64,000 bases of DNA from a bacterium (GTDB lineage: Bacteria; Pseudomonadota; Alphaproteobacteria; Caulobacterales; Caulobacteraceae). The notes under the pieces were generated by a model. That model was not told the origin of the DNA, made no database searches, and saw only the letters and a program-made list of their open reading frames with translations. How positions within the stretch are numbered: position 1 is the stretch's first letter; every line of letters starts with the position of its first letter. The translations under genes were made by a program, and so were the position numbers. The DNA is taken from positions 155,473 through 219,472 of the forward strand of contig JAVBXP010000016.1 in assembly GCA_030824495.1 (NCBI GenBank), given 5' to 3'. Positions 50,837 through 59,915 of the stretch are shown piece by piece.

Positions 50837-52912
50837 ATGCGGCCTGAGATTCTATTCCCGCTTTACGCCCCGATCACCTCGCTCAAGGGGGTTGGAGTGC
50901 GCGTGGCGCCCTTGCTCGAAAAGCTGGCGGGTCCGGTCGTGCGCGACGTTCTGTTCCTCGCGCCCCATTCAGTCGTCCAGCGCACGCGCGCCAGCGTGAA
51001 CACCGCGCTCGAGGGCGCCACCCAGATCTTCGAAGTGCAGATCGACGCCTTCAAAAAGCCCCGCAGTCCCCAGCAACCCTGGCGCGTGGAAACCTATGAC
51101 GGGACCGGCGTCCTCAGCCTGGTCTTCTTTGGAAGTTTCGGGGGTCAGCTGGAGCAGAAGCATCCCCTAGGCGCCAAGCGGGTCGTCAGCGGCAAGGTCG
51201 AGCGCTTCGGCCTAAACCTGCAGATCGCCCATCCCGACTACATTCTGCCGCCCGAACGGGTGGACGAGATCCCGCTGTTTGAAGCGATCTATCCCGCCAC
51301 CGCGGGCGTCCCGGCTCGAACAGTCCGCAAGTTCGTGCTGGAGGCCCTGGAGCGGACACCCGAACTGCCCGAGTGGCAGGACGCCGCTTGGCTGGCCCGC
51401 GAGCAGCTTCCGAGCTGGCGCGAGGCCTTGGTCCGGCTCCATTCGCCTGCTGGCGAAATCGACCTTGCGCCCCAGACCCCGCATGTCCGCCGCTTGGCCT
51501 ATGACGAGCTTCTGGCGCACCAACTGGCCATGGCCCAGCGCAAGGCCGATCGCCGCCGCGAACCTGCCGCGAAAATTACGCCTGCTGAGATCTCCACCAA
51601 GATTCGCGCCGACCTGCCTTTCGCGCTAACCGGCGCTCAGGAACGCGCCCTGGCCGACATTCGTCATGACTTCGCGGCGGGCGAACGGATGAGCCGGCTG
51701 ATCCAGGGCGATGTCGGCTCCGGCAAGACCGTCGTCGCCATGCTCGCCATGGCGGACGTCGCGGGCGGCGGCGGGCAAAGCGCGCTGATGGCGCCGACTG
51801 AGATCCTCGCCCGCCAGCATTTCGAAACCTTGTCGGGGCCGTTGTCTGACCAAGGGATCAGCGCCGTCCTGCTCACCGGCCGCGACAAGGGCCTAGCCCG
51901 CGCCGAAAAGCTGCGCGCCCTAGCCTCAGGCGCGGTGCAAGTGGCCGTCGGCACCCATGCTCTCTTCCAGGACGACGTGAATTTCCAGCGCCTGCAATTG
52001 GCCGTCGTCGACGAACAGCATCGCTTCGGCGTAGCTGAACGCCAGCGGCTGCAGGCCAAGGGCGAGGCCGTCCACCTGATCGCCATGTCCGCGACGCCAA
52101 TCCCACGAACCCTGGAACTGACAGTCTATGGCGACCTGGACGTTTCGCGGATCGACGAGAAGCCGCCGGGCCGGACCCCCGTCGCCACCCGCGCCGTCCC
52201 AATGAGCAGGGTCGAGGAGGTCGAGGCGCGCCTGCGCGACGTCATCGCCCAGGGCGCCCAGGCGTTCTGGATCTGCCCGCTGGTCTCGGAATCCGAACTG
52301 ATTGATCTGAAGGCCGCCGAGAAGCGCGCGGCCGAACTGCGCCAGAAGATCGGCCCCGGCGTTGGCCTGGTCCACGGCAAGATGACCGGCCCGGAGAAGG
52401 ACGCCGTCATGGCCGACTTCGCCGACGGCAAGATCAGCCTGTTGGTCGCCACCACTGTTGTTGAGGTCGGGGTCAATGTGCCGAACGCCACCATCATGGT
52501 GATCGAACAGGCCGAACGCTTCGGCCTGGCCCAGCTCCATCAGTTGCGAGGCCGGGTCGGTCGGGGCTCCCGCGAGAGCGCCTGCGTCTTGCTCTATGAC
52601 CCACCGCTGTCGGAGACGGCTCAGAAGCGGCTCGACATCCTGCGACGCACCGACGACGGCTTCCAGATCGCGGAGGTGGACCTCGAACTGCGCGGCGGGG
52701 GCGACGCGCTCGGACTGCGCCAATCGGGCTTCCCGGCCTATGTCTTCGCCGATCCCATCGCGCACCGCGACCTCATCGCAACGGCCGGCGACGACGCCCG
52801 GATGATCGTCGATCGCGACCCGGAACTGACCTCAGAGCGCGGCAAGGCGTTGCAGGTCCTGCAGGAACTCTTCGACTGGCGCCCAGGCTCGCCGCTCAAG
52901 GATGCGGGCTAG
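50837..52912 (+). CDS. recG: ATP-dependent DNA helicase RecG
   Basis: A 691-residue helicase that remodels stalled forks and Holliday junctions. The N-terminal wedge domain includes LKGVGVRVAPLLEKLAGPVVRDVLFLAPH; the helicase core has LIQGDVGSGKTVVAMLAMAD (Walker A), VVDEQHRFGVAERQRL (DEQH), ATPIPRTLELTVYGDLDVS, and QLHQLRGRVGRGSRESACVLLYD. The C-terminal ELRGGGDALGLRQSGFPAY is diagnostic. The length matches the family. Confidence 0.96.
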   Translation: MRPEILFPLYAPITSLKGVGVRVAPLLEKLAGPVVRDVLFLAPHSVVQRTRASVNTALEGATQIFEVQIDAFKKPRSPQQPWRVETYDGTGVLSLVFFGSFGGQLEQKHPLGAKRVVSGKVERFGLNLQIAHPDYILPPERVDEIPLFEAIYPATAGVPARTVRKFVLEALERTPELPEWQDAAWLAREQLPSWREALVRLHSPAGEIDLAPQTPHVRRLAYDELLAHQLAMAQRKADRRREPAAKITPAEISTKIRADLPFALTGAQERALADIRHDFAAGERMSRLIQGDVGSGKTVVAMLAMADVAGGGGQSALMAPTEILARQHFETLSGPLSDQGISAVLLTGRDKGLARAEKLRALASGAVQVAVGTHALFQDDVNFQRLQLAVVDEQHRFGVAERQRLQAKGEAVHLIAMSATPIPRTLELTVYGDLDVSRIDEKPPGRTPVATRAVPMSRVEEVEARLRDVIAQGAQAFWICPLVSESELIDLKAAEKRAAELRQKIGPGVGLVHGKMTGPEKDAVMADFADGKISLLVATTVVEVGVNVPNATIMVIEQAERFGLAQLHQLRGRVGRGSRESACVLLYDPPLSETAQKRLDILRRTDDGFQIAEVDLELRGGGDALGLRQSGFPAYVFADPIAHRDLIATAGDDARMIVDRDPELTSERGKALQVLQELFDWRPGSPLKDAG

Positions 52913-52926
52913 CGCCCCAACCGCCG

Positions 52927-53922
52927 TCAGCTGACCTTCACCATGCGCTTGCCGCGGTTCTCGCCCGCCAACAGGCCGACCAGCGCCAAGGGCGCGTTCT
53001 CTAGCCCGTCGATTATATCCTCCAGCACTTTCAGCTTGCCCCCCTCGACCCAGCTTTTCAGGTCCGAGAGCGCCCCTTCCCGCTGCTCGTCGAAGTCCGA
53101 GACGATGAACCCACGCACGTTCAGGCGTTTTGTGACAATCAAGCCCGGCACCCCGCGCGGGCCGTGCGGCGGCGCCGCGCCGTCGTATTGCGAGACCGCG
53201 CCGCAGCAGGCGATCCGGCCGAAATTGTTCATGTTGAACAGCGCCGCTTCGAAGATCTCACCCCCGACATTGTCGAAATAGACGTCGATCCCGTTCGGAC
53301 AGGCCGCCCGCAGCGCACGGCGAACATCGCCCGCCTTGTAGTCCACGGCCTCGTCAAACCCCAGGTCGCTCTTGAGCCAGGCGCACTTCTCGGCGCCGCC
53401 CGCTATGCCCACAACGCGGCAACCTCGGATCTTGGCGATCTGTCCGACCAGCGACCCGACCGAGCCTGCTGCGGCCGAAACGACAACCGTCTCACCGGCC
53501 TTCGGCTGCCCACATTCCAGCAGGCCGAAATAGGCGGTCAGGCCGGCGACGCCATAGACGCTGAGCAAATGGGTGATCGGCTTCAGGTCTGGCAGTTTCG
53601 AAAGCGACTTGCCCGCCAGCACCGCGTAGTCCTGCCAACCGGTGTCGGCGAACACCAGATCGCCCTTGGCCAGGCCAGGTGTCTTGCTCTCCACGACCTC
53701 CGCCAGCGAGCCCCCGGCCATAACGTCACCCGCCGCAAGCGCGGCCCGATAGGTGGCCCCCTGCATCCACGCCCGGTTGGCCGCGTCCAGCGAGATGTAG
53801 CGCGTCCTCACCAGGACCTCGCCCTCCCCTGGCGCCGGGATCGCCGTCTCGGTCAGACGAAAGTGGTCAGGCGACAGCTTTCCCTGTGGAAGCTGCTCAA
53901 GAACGATCTGGCGATTGGTCAT
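52927..53922 (-). CDS. Zinc-free MDR oxidoreductase (NADPH-dependent, CurA/PTGR-like)
   Basis: A 331-residue medium-chain reductase: RQIVLEQLPQGKLSPDHFRL and SLDAANRAWMQGATYRAALAAGDVM are typical of the CurA/YncB group. The cofactor motif is VVSAAAGSVGSLVGQIAKIRG, then VYFDNVGGEIFEAAL. Members reduce alpha,beta-unsaturated ketones with NADPH. The substrate is unknown. The reading upstream to 53955 adds 11 residues without a better ribosome site. Confidence 0.88.
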   Translation of the reverse strand: MTNRQIVLEQLPQGKLSPDHFRLTETAIPAPGEGEVLVRTRYISLDAANRAWMQGATYRAALAAGDVMAGGSLAEVVESKTPGLAKGDLVFADTGWQDYAVLAGKSLSKLPDLKPITHLLSVYGVAGLTAYFGLLECGQPKAGETVVVSAAAGSVGSLVGQIAKIRGCRVVGIAGGAEKCAWLKSDLGFDEAVDYKAGDVRRALRAACPNGIDVYFDNVGGEIFEAALFNMNNFGRIACCGAVSQYDGAAPPHGPRGVPGLIVTKRLNVRGFIVSDFDEQREGALSDLKSWVEGGKLKVLEDIIDGLENAPLALVGLLAGENRGKRMVKVS

Positions 53923-53989
53923 GGGGTGTCTCCATCGGGGGCATGGGGACGGCACGATGGTCCTTGGCGAGGCCGCCGGTCAATCGACC

Positions 53990-55243
53990 TTATCCGATGA
54001 TCAGCCGGACATGACGCTGACGAGTCAGCCAGCTCCAGGACCAATCGAGCGCGACGGCGACCCGGTTGCGCAGGCCGATCAGGAAGTAGATGTGCGCCAA
54101 TCCCCAGAAGACCCAACCCAACCATCCGGTCAGCCGAAAGCCGTCGAACCGCACCACGGCGGCGCTGCGCCCTATAGTGGCCAGGTCGCCGGCATGCCGA
54201 TAGCGGAAGGCCCCTGGCGCGGGCCGTCCACCTACGCGCGCCTCGATGACCAGGGCGGCGTGCCGACCGGCCTGTTTGGCGGCTGGCGCGATGCCTGGCA
54301 CAGGGACGCCGGCCGGTCCCGTCATCGAGGCGGCGTCGCCCACCACGAAGACGTTGGGGTGTCCCTGCAGCGAGAGGTCCTCTTCCACGACCGAGCGGCC
54401 GGCCCGGTCATGGGGCCCAGCCAAGTCCGCTGCGAGCGGCGAGGCCGCCACGCCGGCGGCCCAGATGACCGTACTCGAAGCCAGTCGCTCCTCCCCCAGA
54501 TCGACTCCCTGCGCGTCGCAGCCGGTGACGGCGGTCCGGGTCATCACGGTGACGCCCAGCCGCTCAAGCACCCTTGTCGCATAGGCTGCGAGGCTCTCGG
54601 GGAACGCCGCCAGGATCCGCTCGCCTGCTTCGACCAGGACGACCTTCGCGTCGCGCGGGTCGACATTTCGGAAATCGCGGGCCAGGGCGTCGCGGGCCAG
54701 CTCGGCCACCGCTCCGGCCATTTCCACACCCGTGGGACCTCCGCCCACAATCACGAAAGTCAGCAGGTCTTCGCGTTCTGGGGCCGTCGCGTTCTCGGCC
54801 CGTTCGAAGGCCCCGAGAACCCGCCGGCGAATAGCTGTGGCGTCCTCGATACTCTTCAGGCCAGGCGCCCAATCGGCCCATTCTGGATGCCCAAAGTACG
54901 AGTGAGCCGCCCCCGTGGCGACCACCAGATAGTCGTACGGCTGGTCGCCCGCCGTCGTCCGCACGCACCCGGCGTCGAGATCGACTCCGGTGGCCTCGGC
55001 CAACAACACGCGGGCGTTCGCCTGTCGCCGCAACAGGTGCCGGATCGGCCAGGCTATCTCCGATGGGGACAGGGCCGCAGTCGCCACCTGATAGAGCAGC
55101 GGCTGAAACAGGTGGTAGTTGCGGCGGTCAAGCACCGTCACATCCACCGGCGCGTTCGCCAGTTCTCGGGCGGCGGCAAGCCCGCCGAAGCCACCGCCGA
55201 CGATGACGACCCGGGGGCGAGGGACTGGCGACGATTGGCTCAC
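53990..55243 (-). CDS. NDH-2-type NAD(P)H:quinone oxidoreductase
   Basis: A 417-residue flavoprotein with two Rossmann folds: VVIVGGGFGGLAAARELA (FAD), LVVATGAAHSYFGHPEWADWAPGLKS, VIVGGGPTGVEMAGAVAELA (NADH), and VFVVGDAASM. NYHLFQPLLYQVATAALSPSEIAWPIR is strongly typical of bacterial Ndh. The C-terminus (WLGWVFWGLAHIYFLIGLRN) is hydrophobic and probably docks the enzyme to the membrane. It passes electrons from NADH to quinone without proton pumping. Confidence 0.9.
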   Translation of the reverse strand: MSQSSPVPRPRVVIVGGGFGGLAAARELANAPVDVTVLDRRNYHLFQPLLYQVATAALSPSEIAWPIRHLLRRQANARVLLAEATGVDLDAGCVRTTAGDQPYDYLVVATGAAHSYFGHPEWADWAPGLKSIEDATAIRRRVLGAFERAENATAPEREDLLTFVIVGGGPTGVEMAGAVAELARDALARDFRNVDPRDAKVVLVEAGERILAAFPESLAAYATRVLERLGVTVMTRTAVTGCDAQGVDLGEERLASSTVIWAAGVAASPLAADLAGPHDRAGRSVVEEDLSLQGHPNVFVVGDAASMTGPAGVPVPGIAPAAKQAGRHAALVIEARVGGRPAPGAFRYRHAGDLATIGRSAAVVRFDGFRLTGWLGWVFWGLAHIYFLIGLRNRVAVALDWSWSWLTRQRHVRLIIG

Positions 55244-55266
55244 ACGAAATCCCCGGCATTGCGCGC

Positions 55267-56391
55267 CTATCTCGGCGCGGCCGCGCGCTGGCTTTCCAGC
55301 GCCCCGACCCTGGCCTTCGCATCGGCCTCTATGTCCGCATAGAAGAGGTTATAAGCCGCCGCCTTCCGCTGGTCGGTCCAGGAGCCGGACGGCCTGAGCG
55401 AGGAGGACTTCGGCCGCGACACTCGCAGCACCCCCTTCTCGCACCTCGCTGCGACCTGCCGGGTCAGGAACGCCGGCCTGGCGCCCCACTCCAGCCCCGT
55501 GGCGTTTGCCGCGCCCAGGCTTAGCCGCGCTGGCGCCGGCGCATTGCTCGCCGCGCCCAACAACGGATTGAAGCACAGCGGCACGCGCCCTTGTAGATTG
55601 ACTAGCTGCCCATCCTGATCCCAGACCAGCGAGCGATCGAGTATGGCCTGGGCGCGCTCCGGCTCGCTTTCAAACACCGAAATCCACGCTGCGAGGCAGC
55701 CTGGTTGATCCCGCGCGATACAGGCCGGAATCGGCGGCGAATTCGCAGGTACGACCGTCTGGATCAAATAGGCCGCCGCGATGCGGGCCTTCAGCTTGGG
55801 ATTTGGGGCCACTTCTTCGGCCAACAGGCGCGCGGCCAGGCCGCCGCCCTGCTCCACCCCAACGACCACGAACGGCCGATCCTGATTGTAGTTGGCGACA
55901 TAGTGCCTGAACGCGGCGGCGGCGTCGGAATAGGCGAAACGCCGCGCCTCCTTGGCGTCTTCGCGCAGGGTCATGAACGTATAGAGGCTGGCCTGACGGT
56001 AACGCGGCGCGAAGATCCTCCCGACCCTTACGAAGGGGCCGGCATAGTTCGGGGCCATCACCTGTCGGAACAGGCGGTCAGCCTTGGCGTCATCGATGGG
56101 CGCGTTCCAATGGCGACCGCCATCGAAGGTGGTCGGGCCAACGAAGAAGACGTCGGCGACGGGATCACTTGGCGACGGCGCGCCGGGGCTGGCGGGCAAC
56201 AGGGCCCAGGCCGCCTTGGTCGCATAGTCCGGCGCGGGAGGCGGATCGTAGGTCTGGAACGGCTCCTTGGGATCAAGGCGCGTCCGCAGGATGTCGTCGC
56301 GCCAAGCGAACGCCGCACCGGCCACGAGCAGCAACGCCAGGATCACCCCGGCCGTGACCAGTCGCTTGAACCCTTTCGGACGATCGGCCAT
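55267..56391 (-). CDS. DUF3089 alpha/beta-hydrolase-like protein lacking the nucleophile Ser
   Basis: A 374-residue protein with an N-terminal membrane anchor (LVTAGVILALLLVAGAAFAW). The DUF3089 layout is visible: WALLPASPG, VFFVGPTTFDGGRHWNAPID, APRYRQASLYTFM, and RPFVVVGVEQGGGLAARLL. In relatives the last is GHSQG; here G-V-E180-Q-G replaces the nucleophile Ser with Glu. It may be inactive, use another chemistry, or simply be a divergent member. It lies downstream of hldD on the same strand. Confidence 0.78.
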   Translation of the reverse strand: MADRPKGFKRLVTAGVILALLLVAGAAFAWRDDILRTRLDPKEPFQTYDPPPAPDYATKAAWALLPASPGAPSPSDPVADVFFVGPTTFDGGRHWNAPIDDAKADRLFRQVMAPNYAGPFVRVGRIFAPRYRQASLYTFMTLREDAKEARRFAYSDAAAAFRHYVANYNQDRPFVVVGVEQGGGLAARLLAEEVAPNPKLKARIAAAYLIQTVVPANSPPIPACIARDQPGCLAAWISVFESEPERAQAILDRSLVWDQDGQLVNLQGRVPLCFNPLLGAASNAPAPARLSLGAANATGLEWGARPAFLTRQVAARCEKGVLRVSRPKSSSLRPSGSWTDQRKAAAYNLFYADIEADAKARVGALESQRAAAPR

Positions 56392-56404
56392 GCCCGCCCT
56401 TGCC

Positions 56405-57403
56405 CTACCGGTAGGGGTCGGGCTGCGAGAGGTAACGCCTCACATAGTCGCCGACGCCCTCTTCCAACCCGGTCATGGGCTGGTTGTAGCCGGCAGCCTG
56501 CAGGCGCTCCATATGGGCCTGGGTATAGTACTGGTACTTGTCCCGGATGGCCGGGGGCATGGGAGTGTACTCGATCTCCGGCGCACGATCGGCGGCGGCG
56601 AAGACCGCCTTCGCCATGTCCTCAAACGTCCGCGCCGTGCCTGAACCCAGGTTGTAGACCCCGTTGACCTGCTCGTTCTTGGACAGCCAGCCGACCACGT
56701 CGGCGACGTCGCGCACATAGACGAAGTCGCGCGTCTGTCCGCCGTCCGGCACCCCGTCGCGATAGGATTTGAACAGTTGCACGGCATGGCCGTCGCGGAC
56801 CTTCGGCCAGATCTGCGAAGCGACCGACTTCATCGAGTGCTTATGCTCTTCGTTTGGTCCGTACACGTTGAAGAATTTCAATCCCACCCACTGCGGGGGC
56901 GCATAGTCGCGCGCGGCCTGGCGCGCTGCGAAAAGGTCGAACAGCGCCTTGGACCAGCCATAGGTGTTCAGCGGCCGCAGAGCGGCCAGCGACTCGATAT
57001 CGTCACGATCCTCGAAGTCGGTGGCGTCGCCATAGGTCGCCGCCGATGAGGCGTAGATGAGCCGGCGTTGGCGATCGGCGCACCAACGGAACAGGTCACG
57101 GCTCAAGGTGAAATTGGCGTGGACGATCTTGTCGGCGTCCGGCTCGGTGGTCGAGGACACCGCGCCCATGTGAACCACCAACTCGATATCGCGCCAGCGC
57201 TTCTCCAGCCATTCGAACATCGCCTCCGGCGCCACGAAATCGCCGATCGGATGCTTGGCGATATTGCGCCACTTGCCGAGCTCGGCCTCGTGCAGCCAGT
57301 CGCAGACCACCACATCCAGCGACGGGTCCTCGGCCAACTTGGCGACGATGTTGGAGCCGATGAAACCGGCCCCGCCGGTGACGAAGATGATCCGACGGGT
57401 CAT
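56405..57403 (-). CDS. hldD: ADP-L-glycero-D-manno-heptose 6-epimerase
   Basis: A 332-residue SDR-type epimerase: IIFVTGGAGFIGSNIVAKLA (NADP), MGAVSSTTEPDADKIVHANF, LIYASSAATYGD, and the YGWSKALFDLF active-site Tyr/Lys; PPQWVGLKFFNVYGPNE is typical of the family. It converts ADP-D,D-heptose to ADP-L,D-heptose for the LPS inner core. It overlaps hldE by ATGA and follows it in the operon kdsA-hldE-hldD. Confidence 0.95.
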   Translation of the reverse strand: MTRRIIFVTGGAGFIGSNIVAKLAEDPSLDVVVCDWLHEAELGKWRNIAKHPIGDFVAPEAMFEWLEKRWRDIELVVHMGAVSSTTEPDADKIVHANFTLSRDLFRWCADRQRRLIYASSAATYGDATDFEDRDDIESLAALRPLNTYGWSKALFDLFAARQAARDYAPPQWVGLKFFNVYGPNEEHKHSMKSVASQIWPKVRDGHAVQLFKSYRDGVPDGGQTRDFVYVRDVADVVGWLSKNEQVNGVYNLGSGTARTFEDMAKAVFAAADRAPEIEYTPMPPAIRDKYQYYTQAHMERLQAAGYNQPMTGLEEGVGDYVRRYLSQPDPYR

Positions 57404-58854
57404 GCCTTCTCCTGCATCCGTGCAATGGCGGCCGTGGTGGAATAGCCGTCGACGATCTGCGCCAGCTTAACTTCCCCGCCGTAGGACTTCACGAAGTCCC
57501 CGCCGACCACCTCGCTCTCAGCGTAGTCTGCGCCCTTGATCAGCACATCGGGCCGCGCGGCCTCGATCAGGCTGATCGGCGTGTCCTCGTCGAACGGGGC
57601 GACCAGATCGACCGAGCCAAGGCCGGCGAGCACGACGGCGCGGCCTTCCAGATCGTTGACCGGCCGGCCCTCGCCCTTCAGCGCGCGCACTGAGCGGTCC
57701 GAATTCACCCCGACGATCAGCCGGTCGCACCAGGCCCGCGCCTGAGCCAGATAGGCGACATGGCCCTTGTGCAGGATGTCGAAGCAGCCATTGGTGAAGC
57801 CGACCTTCAGGCCCTTGGCGCGCCAGCGCGCGATCTCGTCGGCCATGCGCTGCGGCGTGACGATCTTGGCTTCGGCGGGAGCCATGTGAGCGCTGATCGA
57901 GGCCTCGATCATCTCCTCAGGGGTCACCACGGCGGTGCCGGCCTTACCGACGGCCACGCCCGAAGCCAGCATCGCGAAACTGATCGCGTCGGCGATATCG
58001 ACCTTGGCGGCCAAGGCCACGCCCAGCGCCGCCAGCGTCGTGTCGCCCGCGCCCGAGGCGTCGAACACCTCGCGCGGGACGCCCGGGAAGTGCCGGACAG
58101 CCTCGCCGCGCACCGCCAGCGAAATTCCCTTGGCCGCCCGTGTGACCAGGATCGCCTTGGCCTCGCATAGCGTCAGAGCATGAGCCAGCGCCGCCTCGAT
58201 CTCGCCGTCCGTTGCGGTCGGCATGTCGGTGGCGTGGGCCAGTTCGGCCGCGTTCGGCTTGACGATGTCGACCGCGCCATAGCGCGCAAAGCTGCGAGCC
58301 TTGGAATCGACGATCATCACCGCGCCTGAGGCCCTGCAGGCCTCAATGACGCCCGCCGTGACGACGCCCTTGCCATAGTCGGACAACAACACGACGCCCA
58401 CATCGCGCGCCACGTCGCGCACCGTGCGGATCAACCGCTGTTCCACATCGTCGCTGGCTGGTCCGCTGGTCTCCATATCGACGCGCAGCAGTTGCTGACC
58501 GCCGGACACGAAGCGGGTCTTCAGGGTGGTCGGACGACTTGTGTCGGTGACGACAAAGCCCTCGACACCCTCCTCGGCCTTGATCAGGCGCAAGGCTTCC
58601 ACGCCCTCGGCGTCGCCGCCGATCATGCCGACCAGGCAGACCTCTCCGCCCAGGGCCGCGGCGTTGCGGGCCACATTGCCGACGGCGCCTAGCATCACCA
58701 GCTCGTGCTTGCGGGCCAGCACCGGGATCGGCGCTTCGGGCGAGACGCGCGTGACGTCGCCATAGACGAAGCGATCGACCATCAGGTCGCCGACGCAGGC
58801 GATCCGCGCTCCGGCGAGCGAGGAAAGGATATGTTGAAGGGCCGAGAGGTCCAT
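57400..58854 (-). CDS. hldE: Bifunctional heptose-7-phosphate kinase/heptose-1-phosphate adenylyltransferase
   Basis: A 484-residue fusion. The N-terminal ribokinase-like kinase (about 1-325) has IACVGDLMVDRFVYGDV, ILVTRAAKGISLA and the catalytic VFDASGAGDTTLAALG. The C-terminal nucleotidyltransferase (about 345-484) has VGFTNGCFDILHKGHVAYL (HxGH-type motif), IVGVNSDRSVRALKG and VLIKGADYAESEVVGGDFV. It makes ADP-D,D-heptose from heptose-7-P. Normal length for HldE. Confidence 0.95.
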   Translation of the reverse strand: MDLSALQHILSSLAGARIACVGDLMVDRFVYGDVTRVSPEAPIPVLARKHELVMLGAVGNVARNAAALGGEVCLVGMIGGDAEGVEALRLIKAEEGVEGFVVTDTSRPTTLKTRFVSGGQQLLRVDMETSGPASDDVEQRLIRTVRDVARDVGVVLLSDYGKGVVTAGVIEACRASGAVMIVDSKARSFARYGAVDIVKPNAAELAHATDMPTATDGEIEAALAHALTLCEAKAILVTRAAKGISLAVRGEAVRHFPGVPREVFDASGAGDTTLAALGVALAAKVDIADAISFAMLASGVAVGKAGTAVVTPEEMIEASISAHMAPAEAKIVTPQRMADEIARWRAKGLKVGFTNGCFDILHKGHVAYLAQARAWCDRLIVGVNSDRSVRALKGEGRPVNDLEGRAVVLAGLGSVDLVAPFDEDTPISLIEAARPDVLIKGADYAESEVVGGDFVKSYGGEVKLAQIVDGYSTTAAIARMQEKA

Positions 58855-58874
58855 GGGCTCAGAGCCTACGCCGA

Positions 58875-59720
58875 TTATTGCACGGCCGCATGGATGGCTT
58901 TCAGACCCGCCAACAGATCACGCGCGCCGTCCAGCGGCAGGCAGCTCGGTCCATCGCACAGCGCCTTGTCCGGCTCACGGTGGAACTCCAGGAAGACGCC
59001 ATTGGCTCCGACCGCGACGGCGGCCTTGGCGATGACGGCCACGCCGTCCCGGCGGCCGCCCGTCGAGGCGCCGCCGGTGCGCGGATCGGCGCCCGGGAGT
59101 TGCACCGCATGGGTCGCATCGATCGTCACCGGCGCGCCCAGCTTCTTCATCTCGGGGATGCCCAGCATGTCGACGATGAGGTTGTTGTAGCCAAATGAAT
59201 TGCCACGCTCGCAGAGGATCACCCCGACGTCAGACACTTCCTTGATCTTCATCAGGATGTTCTTGCAGTCCCAAGGCGCCAGGAACTGGCCCTTCTTGAC
59301 GTGCATCAACCCGCCGGCCGCCTCGACCGCCTTGGCGGTGGCTACGACAAGGTCGGTCTGACGGCAGAGGAAAGCAGGGATCTGGACAAGATCGGCCACG
59401 GCGGCGACCGGCTCGGCTTGATCGATCTCATGCAGGTCCGTGGCGATCGGCACGTTCAACTGCGCCTTCACCTCGGCCAGGATCTTCAGGCCCTCCTTCA
59501 GGCCCGGTCCCCGGAAGCTTTTGACCGAGGAGCGGTTGGCCTTGTCGAAGCTGGCCTTGAACACGTACGGCAACCCGAGCTCGGCCGTCACCGCCTTGAG
59601 GTGGCGCGCAGCGTCAAGCGTCTGCTCCAGATCCTCGATGACGTTCAGCCCGGCGATCACGACCAGCGGTTGGCCGTCGCCGATGGAGAGATTCCAGCGA
59701 TTGAGCGTGAGTACGGTCAT
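58875..59720 (-). CDS. kdsA: 3-deoxy-8-phosphooctulonate synthase
   Basis: A 281-residue aldolase joining arabinose-5-P and PEP to Kdo-8-P for LPS. Features include PLVVIAGLNVIEDLEQTLDAA, YVFKASFDKANRSSVKSFRGPGL, DLHEIDQAEPVAAVADLVQIPAFLCRQTDL, VKKGQFLAPWDCKNI and DATHAVQLPGAD. It heads the minus-strand LPS operon; hldE begins 20 nt downstream. The end is not truncated. Confidence 0.95.
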   Translation of the reverse strand: MTVLTLNRWNLSIGDGQPLVVIAGLNVIEDLEQTLDAARHLKAVTAELGLPYVFKASFDKANRSSVKSFRGPGLKEGLKILAEVKAQLNVPIATDLHEIDQAEPVAAVADLVQIPAFLCRQTDLVVATAKAVEAAGGLMHVKKGQFLAPWDCKNILMKIKEVSDVGVILCERGNSFGYNNLIVDMLGIPEMKKLGAPVTIDATHAVQLPGADPRTGGASTGGRRDGVAVIAKAAVAVGANGVFLEFHREPDKALCDGPSCLPLDGARDLLAGLKAIHAAVQ

Positions 59721-59915
59721 GACATTCCCGAGCTTTTGGCCGTCGGCGTCGCAGCGCCGTAGCGGCCTAAGTGGCGCGCGTCCGCCCGCTTCACAAGCGC
59801 GAAAACGCCCCGGCCTGCATCCGCCTAGCTAGCGGAACCGTAGGTCGAGGGTTGGAGTTGATTCGTCGCAATCTCAAATGCAGTGTTAGCTTGTGGAAAA
59901 TCGAGGGTTGCGGCC

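Noticed and set aside
53915..55342. A 475-codon plus-strand frame opposite the NDH-2 gene
   Set aside because: Antisense shadow; the minus-strand protein has two clear Rossmann motifs.
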